From positions 124,001 to 188,000 of the forward strand of contig NZ_JPFU01000013.1 in assembly GCF_000722695.1 (NCBI RefSeq): DNA of 64,000 nt, written 5' to 3'. The position numbers and the translations under genes are program-made. Positions 46,546 through 57,745 of the stretch are shown one piece after another (position 1 is the first letter of the stretch; the number at the start of each line of letters is the position of its first letter). The DNA comes from Streptococcus mitis (GTDB lineage: Bacteria; Bacillota; Bacilli; Lactobacillales; Streptococcaceae). The notes below the pieces were generated by a model. The model saw nothing but the letters and a program-made list of their open reading frames with translations, did no database searches and had not been told where the DNA came from.

Positions 46546-48213
46546 CTATAATAAATCGTTTAATGCATTTTGCATTTCTTCAAGTTCACTTTGCTTTTCA
46601 TCAAAGTAAATTTCATTAGCTAATAATCGCTGTTTGAAATCAATCTTCGAATTAGAAAACTCTTCATCAACATTGCCAAGTAGTTCTCTTAGTTTTTGAT
46701 GGTTCTTAGCCATCTTACTGAAGATATCATTTCGCTTAACAGCAACATTTTGCTCGGCGACAAAAATTTGAACATCCTGAATTCTTAGCAATTCGTTCTT
46801 CTTATCAGCTTGTTGTTTTTTGTTCTCATCTTGTAGTTGCCTTGATATAAAGCCATCAAGTCCGTTAATGATGATCGCTCCCAAGATTCCAGTTAGTAAA
46901 CTTGCAAAGAACATCCCTAAAATATTAGCAATTGTTCCTAGAAGTTTTATTTCAAAAGTCATACCTGGTATCTTATTTAAGAACTGTTCAAAATATTCTC
47001 CTAAAAACATTGCTCCTACACCTAATAATGCGGATGTAATAATTTTTGAAACATGGGCAATTTTAATTGCAGTAGAATGAGATTGATTTTCAGGGTTTGA
47101 TAGATAAGAGATACTTTCTCTAATTGAACCAAATAATTGTTTTACCAAATTTGGTAACTTTCTTAGTTTTTCAGCGAAAGCACCAATAATTTCTCCTACG
47201 ATGCTTCCAACAAAACTGTCTACACCCACTTTAATAAAATCTCTAATTTTACCAAAGAAGGAATGAAGTGCATTTTTCATTTCATCTAAGAATGTATCAA
47301 ACGAACGTTTTTTAGATTTTAAAAAACGAACCAAAGCATTCATTATTTCTTTCAACATCCCAAATAAAGCTGCAACAAACATAGCTTTAACTGCGTCTTT
47401 ACCTGCCTTGTGTGCCATTCTAACTGCAGCTTTCTTTGCTATTGGTTTATACATAGCTTTCTTTGCACTTTTTTCAGCTTTAATCATCTTATCTGAATCA
47501 GCAGCCAATTTATCATTTAATTTTTTATTATTTTCAGCCTTAAGATTTCGCTTTTCGGCATCTGAGATATTCATCTTATCAATTTTTTTATTAGCTCTTT
47601 CAACTTGTTCTTTTAGATTTTTTTCTCTTACTTCTCTTTTCTTTATATACTCGCTATTAGATTTTGCCCCTTTACTTTTATTAAGAGATTCATTAGTTCC
47701 TGCCAAATTTTCTGATTTATTGGCTAAATCAGAAGTTTCAATATCTGCTATTTTCCTCCATGGGTTTTCAAAAATCTGTTTTCTTGGTATGACATGATCC
47801 AAATTAGCTTTTTCGTTAATTTTTATTGTTTTTCCAGTATATTCATCCTTTAAATTTCCATTTTTTTGCCTTTCTTTCATAGCATTATTTGCATCAGTAT
47901 ACCTTTTATCTTTCATTATTTTAGCACCCTCTTCTTTTGTATAACCATTAGGATGCTTATCATTATACTGCTTAAGAAGCGTGTCGCTTGTCATATCTAA
48001 GCCAATTTGGTTCGCAAATTGACTCCAAATTTCATCTAAAATAACATCACCTAATTTATCCGGTGAACTAATTTCTTTACATTCCAATTCTAATTTTTCA
48101 AGATTAGAAAACTCAGTTGTAAATTGTTGTTCCAGTAGTTCTTCTAACTCATCGTAGTTTAAATTTTCAGACTCATATACTTCTTCTGCATTCAATAATA
48201 ATTCATTTTCCAC
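46546..48213 (-). CDS. HNH-like nuclease domain fused to membrane region
   Basis: The 555 residues start acidic, then show an HNH-like motif (NLDHVIPRKQIFENPWRKIADI, about 137-158, with NLAGTNESLNKSKGAKS at 169-185). A lysine-rich coiled coil follows (190-260). Next come several hydrophobic segments (about 275-455), then a C-terminal coiled coil. Cleavage of nucleic acid at the membrane, or a membrane-acting effector, is possible. The start is a GTG at 48213 with GGGAGAG upstream, seven bases after the DUF2130 gene. I do not recognise this domain combination. Confidence 0.65.
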   Translation of the reverse strand: MENELLLNAEEVYESENLNYDELEELLEQQFTTEFSNLEKLELECKEISSPDKLGDVILDEIWSQFANQIGLDMTSDTLLKQYNDKHPNGYTKEEGAKIMKDKRYTDANNAMKERQKNGNLKDEYTGKTIKINEKANLDHVIPRKQIFENPWRKIADIETSDLANKSENLAGTNESLNKSKGAKSNSEYIKKREVREKNLKEQVERANKKIDKMNISDAEKRNLKAENNKKLNDKLAADSDKMIKAEKSAKKAMYKPIAKKAAVRMAHKAGKDAVKAMFVAALFGMLKEIMNALVRFLKSKKRSFDTFLDEMKNALHSFFGKIRDFIKVGVDSFVGSIVGEIIGAFAEKLRKLPNLVKQLFGSIRESISYLSNPENQSHSTAIKIAHVSKIITSALLGVGAMFLGEYFEQFLNKIPGMTFEIKLLGTIANILGMFFASLLTGILGAIIINGLDGFISRQLQDENKKQQADKKNELLRIQDVQIFVAEQNVAVKRNDIFSKMAKNHQKLRELLGNVDEEFSNSKIDFKQRLLANEIYFDEKQSELEEMQNALNDLL

Positions 48214-48220
48214 TGCTTTT

Positions 48221-49495
48221 TCACTCTCCCTTCAGTGCTTCAAACTTCGCTTTCATGGTTGGATTTTTTCGAGTCAATTTTTTGACCGAAACATCTTCCA
48301 ATTTATTGTTTGCAAGGCGGAGTTGGTTTTCGGATGTGGTTAGGAACTTCTTGACCTCTTCCATACGTTTGATGGCCTTGTCGATTTCATCGATAGCTTT
48401 ACCAAAGTTGGTTGAAGCAGAGTTGTAGTTCTTGGCAAAGGCTAGTTTAAAGGCATCCAAGTCTTCTTCAAAATGCGTAATATCGATATTTTGCTCCCGA
48501 ACCAAGGCCAACTCTTGCTTGTATTTTAGTGAATTAAGCGCCGCATTTCGCAAAAGCCCAATCAACTGGATAAAGAATTGAGGACGGACCACATACATCT
48601 TTTCATACTCGTGGCTGACGTCAACAATCCCTGTGTTAAAGTAGTCGTTATCAGCCTCAAGCATGGTCACCAAAACAGCATATTCGCAGTTCTTTTCACG
48701 ACGGTCCTTGTCCAATTCCTTGTAGAAGTCTGCGTTCTTGTGCTTCTTCTCTGTCCCATCTGCTTCATTTTTCATTTCAAACATGATGGAAATAATTTCG
48801 ACCCCATTTTCATCACTCTCACGGAAGATAAAGTCCCCTTTGGAACCACGCGCAGATACCTTGTTATCCTTCTCAAAGTAGGCATTTGGAAAGGCAAAAC
48901 TACGGACCTTGTTAAACTCACTCTCTGCATACTGTTCCAGACTTTCCCCGATGGCTTTTGTAGATTGTTGAGCCTTGAAATTCTTGTAAAATTCGACTTG
49001 TTCACTGGCTGCTTTAAGCTGTGCTTCATAGTTTTGCTTAACAGAAGCCAATGATAACTCATTTTCCTTTTCTTGCAATAGAAGCTGATTTTTAACCTGA
49101 TCCCGTTCTTTTTCTAGGTCAGAAAGGGTCTTTTGCAGTTGATTTTCATGCTCCAAACGCAAGGTTGCCAATTGGTTTTCCAAAGCCTGCACTTCCTTGT
49201 CCTTGGCCAAGAGAGCCTCATGGCTTGTCTGTTCAACCTCTTTCTTGGCTAACTCTTTCTCTGTATCAAAGTTTTGGATTTGACTCTGCAATTGCGCAAT
49301 TTCTTGATCCTTCTGAGCTAGTTTAATCTGTTGCTCATTCATAGCCTTTTGCTCTGCCAAGGCCAGTTCCTGCTTCATACGGTCGTGCAGTTCCTTATCA
49401 AACTCTACTGTTCTCACTTGGGACAAAAGCTCGGCATACTGACTTTCATTTACTGTAAAGACTTCCCCACAGTTGGGACATTTGATTTCGTTCAT
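48221..49495 (-). CDS. DUF2130 domain protein (RmuC-like)
   Basis: The 424 residues begin with a possible zinc ribbon half (MNEIKCPNCGEVF), followed by a long coiled coil (about 30-170) and a C-terminal DUF2130 domain. That domain has GDFIFRESDENGVEIISIMFEMKNEADG, which fits the D...ExK core of restriction-endonuclease-like folds, and the later EYAVLVTMLEADNDYFN. Family members are poorly characterised and are likened to RmuC. It heads the run that leads to the HNH-like membrane protein, the coiled-coil protein and the AAA+ ATPase. RBS AGAGGAA. Confidence 0.75.
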   Translation of the reverse strand: MNEIKCPNCGEVFTVNESQYAELLSQVRTVEFDKELHDRMKQELALAEQKAMNEQQIKLAQKDQEIAQLQSQIQNFDTEKELAKKEVEQTSHEALLAKDKEVQALENQLATLRLEHENQLQKTLSDLEKERDQVKNQLLLQEKENELSLASVKQNYEAQLKAASEQVEFYKNFKAQQSTKAIGESLEQYAESEFNKVRSFAFPNAYFEKDNKVSARGSKGDFIFRESDENGVEIISIMFEMKNEADGTEKKHKNADFYKELDKDRREKNCEYAVLVTMLEADNDYFNTGIVDVSHEYEKMYVVRPQFFIQLIGLLRNAALNSLKYKQELALVREQNIDITHFEEDLDAFKLAFAKNYNSASTNFGKAIDEIDKAIKRMEEVKKFLTTSENQLRLANNKLEDVSVKKLTRKNPTMKAKFEALKGE

Positions 49496-49589
49496 ATCGT
49501 TCCTCTTTCTAGACTTCTTTAACCATTATATCATGCCTAAGGGAAAATCAAAAACAGCGAGTCGAAACCCACTGTTTATATCTGTTACT

Positions 49590-50871
49590 TTAAATTTTTT
49601 CCAAGGCCAAGCGCAAATCTTCAATCAAATCCTCTACATTTTCAAGACCAATCGACAAGCGAATTTGGTTTGGTGTGACACCTGCTGCTTCTAGATCTTT
49701 TTCTGACAACTGACCGTGAGTGGTTGTCGCAGGATGGACAACAAGAGATTTAGCATCTGCCACATTTGCAAGGTCAGAGAAGATTTCTAAATGATCAATG
49801 ACCTTGCGAGCTTCTGCTTCTCCACCTTTGACATGGAAGGTAAAGGATTGAACCAACACCTTTTGGCAAATATTTCTCAGCCAAGGCATGATATGGACTG
49901 TCTGCAAGTTTTGGATAGTTGACTTTTTCAACCTTAGGATGGTTGACAAGGAAATCAACAATTTTCTCTGCATTTTGCACATGGCGTTCGACACGAAGAG
50001 AGAGTGTTTCAAGCCCTTGGAGCAATAGAAAGGCATTAAATGGTGACAAGGCAGCACCTGTATCACGAAGCAATTGAACACGAACAGCGATAATAAAGGC
50101 TGCAGCACCAACATCCCGAGTATAGCTCAAATTGTGGTAGCTAGGATCTTCCTCAACAAATTGAGGGAATTTCCCTGAAGCTGCCCAATCAAAACGACCA
50201 CTATCGACAATCACGCCTCCAATAGTCGTACCATGTCCACCGATAAACTTAGTCGCAGAGTGAATGGAAATATCTACACCGTGAGAAAAGACATTAATCA
50301 AATAAGGTGTAGCAAAAGTATTGTCAGAAACAAGTGGAATCTGATGCTTATGAGCAATCTCAGCCAATTTTTCCAGGTCTGGAATGTTAATCAAGGGGTT
50401 GCCCAAGGTTTCAATCAAGACAAGCTTGGTATTGTCATTGATAGCTGCTTCCACTTCTTCCAAATTATCCACATCGACAAAGGTTGTTGTGATCCCATAT
50501 CGAGGAAGGGTTTCCTTCAAGAGATTGAAGGTTCCACCGTAAATAGTTGATGCTGCTACAACATGATCACCAGCATGGGCAAGCGCCAAAATCGTATAAG
50601 TAACCGCGGCCATACCTGATGCGGTTGCTAGTGCTCCAATACCACCTTCAAGAGCAGCAATTCTTTCTTCAAAAGCAGCCGTTGTAGGATTGGTAATACG
50701 AGTATAGATATTCCCAGGTTTTCTCAAGGCAAAAAGATCCGCACCTTCCTGCGTATCATCAAAAACAAAGGATGTTGTCTGATAAATCGGAACTGCACGA
50801 GACTTGGTAGCTGGATCCACAACTTGACCAGCGTGTAGTTGCAAAGTTTCAAATTTAAAATCACGAGTCAT
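49590..50871 (-). pseudogene. O-acetylhomoserine sulfhydrylase / Cys-Met metabolism PLP enzyme, frameshifted
   Basis: The gene encodes the PLP enzyme that makes homocysteine from O-acetylhomoserine and sulfide. The first frame (50871 to 49795) has TLQLHAGQVVDPATKSRAVP, VSDNTFATPY and the PLP lysine in SIHSATKFIGGHG, but then ends abnormally at LPCQRWRSRSSQGH. The second frame continues from FTFHVKGGEAEARKVIDHLE to EDLRLALEKI. Removing one base at 49842-49846 joins them to 426 residues, the family length. The break removes the last 80 or so residues, which should abolish activity, unless it is a sequencing error. Confidence 0.85.
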
Positions 50872-50902
50872 AAGGCGACCTCCATATAGTTTGATTAAGG
50901 AT

Positions 50903-50932
50903 ATTGTAGCACCTTAAGGTATAGTTTACCAA
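50903..50932 (-). promoter_or_regulatory. Promoter of the sulfhydrylase gene
   Basis: TTGGTA (50927-50932), 18 bases, TACAAT (50903-50908) on the minus strand. The spacer contains ACCTTAAGGT (50911-50920), a perfect 10-bp palindrome that could bind a repressor. Confidence 0.55.
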
Positions 50933-50984
50933 TATTAGTTTTCTATATTTTGATATAATAAATAACTATTACCTTATTTTAAAA

Positions 50985-51010
50985 ATGAAAAAGGCACGAC
51001 TCAATCGTGC
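50985..51010 (-). terminator. Terminator after the first FNT channel gene
   Basis: On the minus strand GCACGA and TCGTGC pair around TTGAG, followed by CTTTTTCATTTTT. Confidence 0.8.
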
Positions 51011-51018
51011 TCATTTTC

Positions 51019-51816
51019 TTAATCTACATAAGTGTCTTCGTTTTTATTGAGGAAGGCATATGGAAGACCCATCAAGAAGCCACCACCAATCAAGTTCCCA
51101 ATAAAGGTTACACCCCAGTGACGAAGCATATTTCCAACACCGAAGTTAGCAATTGAATCCGCAGCAACACTGAATTTTACAATCGCGAAAGAAGCAAAGT
51201 TCGCCGCAATGTGCTCGTTTGTCAAGAATACAAACATGTAAATTGCTGACAAAACAAGCCATAGTTTGGCACCACCATCTTTGACCAAAACAAATGAAAG
51301 AATCGCAATATTTACGAAAATATTTGCCAAAATCGCCTCAAGTAAGACTAATTCATTTGAACGGCCTAACTTCATCTCAACAACCCCTGAGATGAAACTA
51401 TCATGTGTCAGATGTGCATAAGCTGCTGAGTGAGCAAAGCCCCAACCTGCTATCAAAGCTCCGATAAGGTTGAACAAGGTACAGTAAAGTAAAATCTCAG
51501 CTGTTTTTCTCCAAGAGATTTTTTTCAAGAAACTACCAGCAGTCAAGAACATCATGTTTGATGTTACCAACTCGGCATTCAAGAAAACAATGTATGCCAA
51601 TCCCCAAGCAAAGACAAAGGGGAAGAGGAAGCGTCCACTACCTGGTGCAATTTTATTAATCAAGTCAGCCCCAACTGCACCTGCAGCAGTACTGAAGGTT
51701 AAAAAAGCACCTGCAAACATAGAACGAATCGCATACTTAAATTTGCTTTGGCTATAAAGACTTTCTTTCTTCTTACAAGCAAATTCAATCTTTGAGATAA
51801 ATTCTGAAGAAACCAT
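51019..51816 (-). CDS. Formate/nitrite transporter family channel, copy 1
   Basis: The 265 residues form a six-helix FNT channel, homologous to FocA and NirC, which as a pentamer passes small monocarboxylates or nitrite. Visible family features include the first-helix stretch FAGAFLTFSTAAGAVGAD, AELVTSNMMFLTAG and the later TNEHIAANFASFAIVKF. In fermenting streptococci, formate export is the likely role. The neighbour at 52063-52860 is a close paralogue. RBS AGGAG before ATG. Confidence 0.9.
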   Translation of the reverse strand: MVSSEFISKIEFACKKKESLYSQSKFKYAIRSMFAGAFLTFSTAAGAVGADLINKIAPGSGRFLFPFVFAWGLAYIVFLNAELVTSNMMFLTAGSFLKKISWRKTAEILLYCTLFNLIGALIAGWGFAHSAAYAHLTHDSFISGVVEMKLGRSNELVLLEAILANIFVNIAILSFVLVKDGGAKLWLVLSAIYMFVFLTNEHIAANFASFAIVKFSVAADSIANFGVGNMLRHWGVTFIGNLIGGGFLMGLPYAFLNKNEDTYVD

Positions 51817-51987
51817 AATAAACTCCTAAAACTTTTATTTGTGATAATTATAACATAAAACAGATATAAAGAAAAGCCTTTCCTAATTGTATTTTTCCTA
51901 AATTTAAAAATTTAGCAATCGTTTACATTGTTTTAATAACAAGCTTTTAGAATTTTTAATTGTCCGAATTTAGAGATTGAGTAGAAT

Positions 51988-52033
51988 CATTTTTGTTCTA
52001 TTTAATATATTTATTACTAAATAGAACAAAATG
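51988..52033 (-). terminator. Terminator after the second FNT channel gene
   Basis: CATTTTGTTCTATTTA and TAAATAGAACAAAAATG form a long AT-rich inverted repeat around a 13-base loop, about 30 bases past the stop. Confidence 0.65.
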
Positions 52034-52062
52034 GTTTCTCCGCATCCCTACTCTGACTCTTC

Positions 52063-52860
52063 TTAATCAACATATGTATCTTCATTCTTATTTAGAAAGG
52101 CATATGGTAAACCAATCAGAAGTCCTCCACCTATAAAGTTAGCAATGAAGGTAACTCCCCAATGTCGAAGGATATTTGGTAGATCAAAGTGAGCTACTTG
52201 ATCAGCAATCATGCTAAATTTCATAATACTAAAGGAAGCAAAATTGGCAGCGATGTGCTCATTGGACAAAAAGACAAACATTGAAATAGCTGATAAAATG
52301 ATCCATAGTTTGGCAGCACCATCTTTGACTAATATAGACGAAAGAATGGCAATATTTACAAATACATTGGCAAGAATCCCCTCAAGCAGGACTAACTCAC
52401 TTGGACGCGCCAACTTCTTGGCTACAAGCTTAGGAAGGAAACTATCATGGGTCAGATGAGAAAATGCTGATGAGTTAGCAAAGGCCCATCCAGCTACCAG
52501 GGCACCAATGAGATTAAACAAAGTACAGTATAGTAAAATAATTACTGCCTTTTTCCAATCAATTTTTTTCAAGAACACTCCAGCTGTTAAATACATCATA
52601 TTGGAAGTTATCAATTCCGCATTTAGAAAGACGATATAGGCCAGCCCCCAAGCGAAAACAAATGGGAAAAGGAAATACCCACTACTTGGAACAATATTAT
52701 TTAATAAATCCGCACCAATAGCCCCAGCAGCTGTACTAAAAGTTAAAAAAGCACCTGCAAACATGGAACGAATAGCATACTTGGACTTACTTTGATTGAA
52801 AAGACTTTCTTTCTTGTGGCAATAATAATCTATCTTCGAAATAAACTCTGAAGAACTCAT
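52063..52860 (-). CDS. Formate/nitrite transporter family channel, copy 2
   Basis: The 265 residues match copy 1 over the whole length with many conservative changes (for example FAGAFLTFSTAAGAIGAD and AELITSNMMYLTAG). A frame start two codons upstream exists, but AGGAG abuts that ATG, while it is seven bases from the ATG at 52860; the start MSSSEFISKI also matches copy 1. The two genes are separated by a terminator and so are separate units. Different substrates or expression conditions are possible. Confidence 0.9.
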   Translation of the reverse strand: MSSSEFISKIDYYCHKKESLFNQSKSKYAIRSMFAGAFLTFSTAAGAIGADLLNNIVPSSGYFLFPFVFAWGLAYIVFLNAELITSNMMYLTAGVFLKKIDWKKAVIILLYCTLFNLIGALVAGWAFANSSAFSHLTHDSFLPKLVAKKLARPSELVLLEGILANVFVNIAILSSILVKDGAAKLWIILSAISMFVFLSNEHIAANFASFSIMKFSMIADQVAHFDLPNILRHWGVTFIANFIGGGLLIGLPYAFLNKNEDTYVD

Positions 52861-52950
52861 AAACATCTCCTATTTTTTTATATTTATTATTATAACACAT
52901 TTTTTTGAATGAGTAATCATTTTCTTAAATTTATAACATTTGTATTGATT

Positions 52951-53057
52951 TATACTCTTCGAAAATCTCTTCAAACCACGTCAGCTCTATTTGCAACCTC
53001 AAAACAGTGTTTTGAGCAACCTGCGGCTAGTTTGCTCTTTGATTTTCATTGAGTATT
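52951..53057 (+). repeat. BOX element (boxA-boxC, no boxB)
   Basis: Begins TATACTCTTCGAAAATCTC and ends CTTTGATTTTCATTGAGTAT, with AAAACAGTGTTTTGAG between. The boxB part seen in the other two elements of the window is missing, so this is the short A-C form. Confidence 0.9.
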
Positions 53058-53086
53058 AGCATTACATAGTTTGCTTATAAAGCCAT

Positions 53087-53124
53087 AAAAAGAACCAGCA
53101 AAACTAAATGTTTACTGATTCTTT
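53087..53124 (-). terminator. Terminator after srtA
   Basis: On the minus strand AAAGAATCAGTAAA and TTTTGCTGGTTCTTT pair with two G-U, followed by a T-run, just past the srtA stop. Confidence 0.75.
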
Positions 53125-53129
53125 AAAAA

Positions 53130-53873
53130 TTAATAACGTTGCTTATATGGTTGGTTGAAGGCTGTTAGGACTTCTTCAGGTGTTTGTGAATAGTCTTTTG
53201 TATCTTTCAAATCACCTTTTACAATAATTCGCTCTGTCGCATCATAGTCCACACATGTTACAAGTGTGATTTCATCAACACCACTACGGTCATCAATCTC
53301 ATCCACACGATCTGGAGTTACATGCTTGACCTCATGAATGACATAGGTATAAACCTTATCCTTATCTGTTAGATAAATTTTCATCCCATTTTTAGCACGT
53401 GATAATGGAGAAAATAGCATCTGACTGGCATTTTCTGCTGTAAAAATGTGATGACTCGCAAGTGAATAGTTTCCTTTCCCCATCACTTGATCACGCTTCA
53501 TTGTACCAGCTCCATAGAAGAGATTAATATTATCAAGACCTTTAAAAATTGGCAAGTTAATTTCTACTTCAGGAATAGCAATTCCACCAATAACTGGCAA
53601 TTTTTGCGAATTCCATTGTGAGGACAAGACAGCTTCTGACGAAATGGCTTTTACTGAGTCAAAGTCAAAATTACCTTCTGTATCTTGATTTTCTTCCAAT
53701 TTTTCTTTTGATACCTGACTGACTTGATACTTGTTAGTATTCCAAACCATGAAGATATCACGAATTTTTGAATTGAAAATCAAAGCCACTGACAAGATGA
53801 TTAAAAATCCTGCCAAGACATTGATTAGTAAATTTTTACGATTTGTTTTATTTTTATTCTTTTTATGAGACAT
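53130..53873 (-). CDS. srtA: Class A sortase
   Basis: SrtA links LPXTG proteins to the cell wall. The 247 residues have an N-terminal membrane anchor (NLLINVLAGFLIILSVALIF, about 14-33) and an extracellular catalytic domain with His141 (LASHHIF), Cys207 (TLVTCVDY) and Arg215 (ERIIVKG). Its ATG overlaps the gyrA stop by one base (TAATG), a conserved streptococcal pairing. Confidence 0.96.
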   Translation of the reverse strand: MSHKKNKNKTNRKNLLINVLAGFLIILSVALIFNSKIRDIFMVWNTNKYQVSQVSKEKLEENQDTEGNFDFDSVKAISSEAVLSSQWNSQKLPVIGGIAIPEVEINLPIFKGLDNINLFYGAGTMKRDQVMGKGNYSLASHHIFTAENASQMLFSPLSRAKNGMKIYLTDKDKVYTYVIHEVKHVTPDRVDEIDDRSGVDEITLVTCVDYDATERIIVKGDLKDTKDYSQTPEEVLTAFNQPYKQRY

Positions 53874-56341
53874 TATGCTTCACCTTCTGTTTCGTTTTCT
53901 GTCCCAACTTCTTCTTTTTCTGACGCTGCAACCGTAGTAAAGGTCACAATTTTAGCATCCTGATCCAGGCGCATCACTTTAACTCCCATAGTTGAACGAC
54001 CTGTTTGTGAAATATTGGCAACGTTTGTTCGAATCATGACACCCGTATCAGTGATAATCATCAAGTCTTCATCGCCTTTAACGGTCAAAAGACCTGATAG
54101 AGGACCATTTTTCTCAGCTACATTAGCCGTCTTCATCCCTTTACCACCACGACCTTTTGTTGGATATTCGGTCGCAACTGTACGCTTACCATAGCCTTTT
54201 TCTGTGATGATAAGAACCTCGTCCTGGTCTGTAATCACACTGGCACCAACTACTGTATCTCCTTCACGAAGATTGACACCTTTCACACCCGTAGCGATAC
54301 GACTCATTCCACGAACTGCTGATTGATTAAAGCGCACTGCATAGCCAAACTTAGTACCAATGATAATATCCGTATCTTCTTCTGTCAGCAGTACATTAAT
54401 CAACTCATCTTCATCTTTGAGGTTCAAAGCCTTGAGACCATTCTGGCGAATGTTAGCAAACTCCTTAACGCTGGTTCTCTTCACAATACCATGACGGGTT
54501 GTGAAGAAGAGATAAGCATCATCGCTGCGTTCAGCTTCAACATTGATGATGGTCTGAATACTTTCACCTTCATCCAATTTCAAAAGATTGACAATTGGCA
54601 ATCCCTTGGCAGTACGGCCATACTCAGGAATTTCATAGCCTTTCAGGCGATAGACACGACCTTTATTTGTAAAGAAGAGTAGGTGATCATGAGTGCTGGT
54701 TGACACTAACTCTCGGACAAAATCGTCATCCTTAACGCCTGTACCTTGAACACCACGCCCCCCACGTTTTTGAGCAGTGAATTCTCCTTGGTCCAAACGT
54801 TTAATGTAACCCTTGTTAGAAAGCGTAATTAAGACATCCGATTCTTCAATCAAATCCTCATCTTCGAGGCTTAAGACTTCACCAACCATCAATTCAGTAC
54901 GACGTTGGTCACCAAACTTACGCTTGACTTCGTCCAATTCGTCTTTGATGATTTGAGAAACACGTTCGGGCTTAGCAAGAATATCTGCTAAATCCGCAAT
55001 CAGAGCCAAGAGGTCATCATACTCAGACTGAATCTTATCACGTTCTAAACCTGTCAAACGACGAAGGCGCATATCAAGGATGGCTTGACTTTGACGTTCA
55101 GAAAGCTTAAACTTGCTCATCAACTCAGCTTGTGCTTCCGCATCCGTTTCACTAGCACGGATAATACGAATCACTTCGTCGATATGGTCTAGTGCGATTA
55201 AGAGACCTTCTAAGATATGAGCACGCGCTTCTGCTTTTTCCTTATCAAAACGAGTACGACGAACAACCACTTCTTTTTGGTGCTCAATATAAGCATCCAA
55301 AATCTGACGAAGAGACAAAATCTTCGGTACCCCATTTTGAATAGCCAACATATTAAAACCAAAGTTGGTTTGCATCTGGGTCATCTTGAAAAGATTGTTT
55401 AGGATAACATTGGCTGAGGCATCACGCTTTACTTCAATAACAAATCGAACACCTTCACGGTTGGACTCATCACGAACCGCTGTAATGCCCTCAATGCGTT
55501 TTTCCTGGACCAAACGAACAATATGCTCATGCACCTTTGTTTTGTTGACCATGTAAGGAAATTCTGTTACAACGATGCGCTCACGGCCAGTCTTAGTTTC
55601 TTCGATTTCAGTACGAGAACGAAGAACAATCGAACCTTTACCTGTTTCATAAGCCTTATGGATACCTGATTTCCCCATAACAAGGGCTCCAGTTGGAAAA
55701 TCTGGCCCAGGCAAGACTTCCATCAAATCCTTAGTGGTCACTTCAGGATTGTCCATGACCAACTTCACTGCATCAATGGTTTCTCCAAGGTTGTGAGGTG
55801 GAATATTGGTTGCCATCCCAACGGCAATACCAGTAGCTCCATTAACCAAAAGATTTGGAAAGCGCGCTGGCAAGACCAAGGGTTCACGTTCATTGGCATC
55901 ATAGTTATCAACGAAATCAACCGTATTTTTATTGATATCACGAAGCATCTCCAGAGCAATCTTGCTCATACGTGCCTCAGTGTAACGCTGGGCGGCAGCA
56001 CCATCACCATCCATGGAACCAAAGTTCCCATGGCCATCTACAAGCATGTAACGGTAGCTCCACCATTGAGCCATACGAACCATGGCTTCATAGATAGAGG
56101 AATCCCCGTGTGGATGATATTTACCCATGACATCCCCAGTAATACGAGCAGATTTTTTATGTGGTTTGTCTGGAGTAACACCCAATTCATTCATTCCATA
56201 GAGAATCCGACGGTGAACGGGTTTCAAGCCATCTCGAACATCAGGAAGAGCCCGCGCAACGATAACACTCATGGCGTAGTCGATAAAGCTTGTCTTCATC
56301 TCCTTTGTCAGATTGACATTCACTAAATTTCTATCCTGCAT
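53873..56341 (-). CDS. gyrA: DNA gyrase subunit A
   Basis: GyrA cuts and rejoins DNA during negative supercoiling. From the ATG at 56341 ([15 protein letters not shown] upstream) it has 822 residues, the streptococcal length; the frame opens five codons earlier. Tyr120 in AAQRYTEAR is the catalytic tyrosine. The quinolone-resistance region reads [15 protein letters not shown] with Ser81 and Glu85, the susceptible state. The C-terminal beta-pinwheel with the GyrA box QKRGGRG is complete. Confidence 0.97.
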   Translation of the reverse strand: MQDRNLVNVNLTKEMKTSFIDYAMSVIVARALPDVRDGLKPVHRRILYGMNELGVTPDKPHKKSARITGDVMGKYHPHGDSSIYEAMVRMAQWWSYRYMLVDGHGNFGSMDGDGAAAQRYTEARMSKIALEMLRDINKNTVDFVDNYDANEREPLVLPARFPNLLVNGATGIAVGMATNIPPHNLGETIDAVKLVMDNPEVTTKDLMEVLPGPDFPTGALVMGKSGIHKAYETGKGSIVLRSRTEIEETKTGRERIVVTEFPYMVNKTKVHEHIVRLVQEKRIEGITAVRDESNREGVRFVIEVKRDASANVILNNLFKMTQMQTNFGFNMLAIQNGVPKILSLRQILDAYIEHQKEVVVRRTRFDKEKAEARAHILEGLLIALDHIDEVIRIIRASETDAEAQAELMSKFKLSERQSQAILDMRLRRLTGLERDKIQSEYDDLLALIADLADILAKPERVSQIIKDELDEVKRKFGDQRRTELMVGEVLSLEDEDLIEESDVLITLSNKGYIKRLDQGEFTAQKRGGRGVQGTGVKDDDFVRELVSTSTHDHLLFFTNKGRVYRLKGYEIPEYGRTAKGLPIVNLLKLDEGESIQTIINVEAERSDDAYLFFTTRHGIVKRTSVKEFANIRQNGLKALNLKDEDELINVLLTEEDTDIIIGTKFGYAVRFNQSAVRGMSRIATGVKGVNLREGDTVVGASVITDQDEVLIITEKGYGKRTVATEYPTKGRGGKGMKTANVAEKNGPLSGLLTVKGDEDLMIITDTGVMIRTNVANISQTGRSTMGVKVMRLDQDAKIVTFTTVAASEKEEVGTENETEGEA

Positions 56342-56451
56342 TAATAAATGCCTCATTTCACTATAATTAGATATATTATACCATAATGTTCGCTATATTT
56401 CAGATATCTAAATCGATAAAACGTTTACATAAAGAACTGCAAGGTATATCC

Positions 56452-57518
<1,067 letters not shown>

Positions 57519-57561
57519 TTTAAATAGCTTGATAGACTAGCCAAAAAGGTTTTAAAATCAG

Positions 57562-57608
57562 AAAACGCATATTATCAGGTATAGAAATCCTTGATAATAT
57601 GCGTTTTA
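57562..57608 (+). terminator. Terminator after ldh
   Basis: AAAACGCATATTATCA and TGATAATATGCGTTTT form a 16-bp stem around a 14-base loop. Confidence 0.88.
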
Positions 57609-57637
57609 TTGTGGAAAGATTTATTTCATTTTCTGCT

Positions 57638-57705
57638 AAAGTATTCCTAGAAATGAATGTGACTTTATTAATCAATTTGTTCATTTCTTATTTCATTCGA
57701 TTATA
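57638..57705. repeat. Interspersed repeat, copy B
   Basis: Matches copy A at 7165-7232 at about 55 of 68 positions in the same orientation. It lies between the ldh and pyk terminators. Confidence 0.55.
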
Positions 57706-57745
57706 AATCGCAATTAAAAAGTTTTGCCCTTTTTTGCTCCTAGAT

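Noticed and set aside
50872..51018. T-box or SAM riboswitch upstream of the sulfhydrylase gene
   Set aside because: The 5' region is under 50 bases from the likely start site and has no such structure.
54323..56326. Plus-strand frames of 61-177 codons over gyrA
   Set aside because: Antisense shadows of gyrA.
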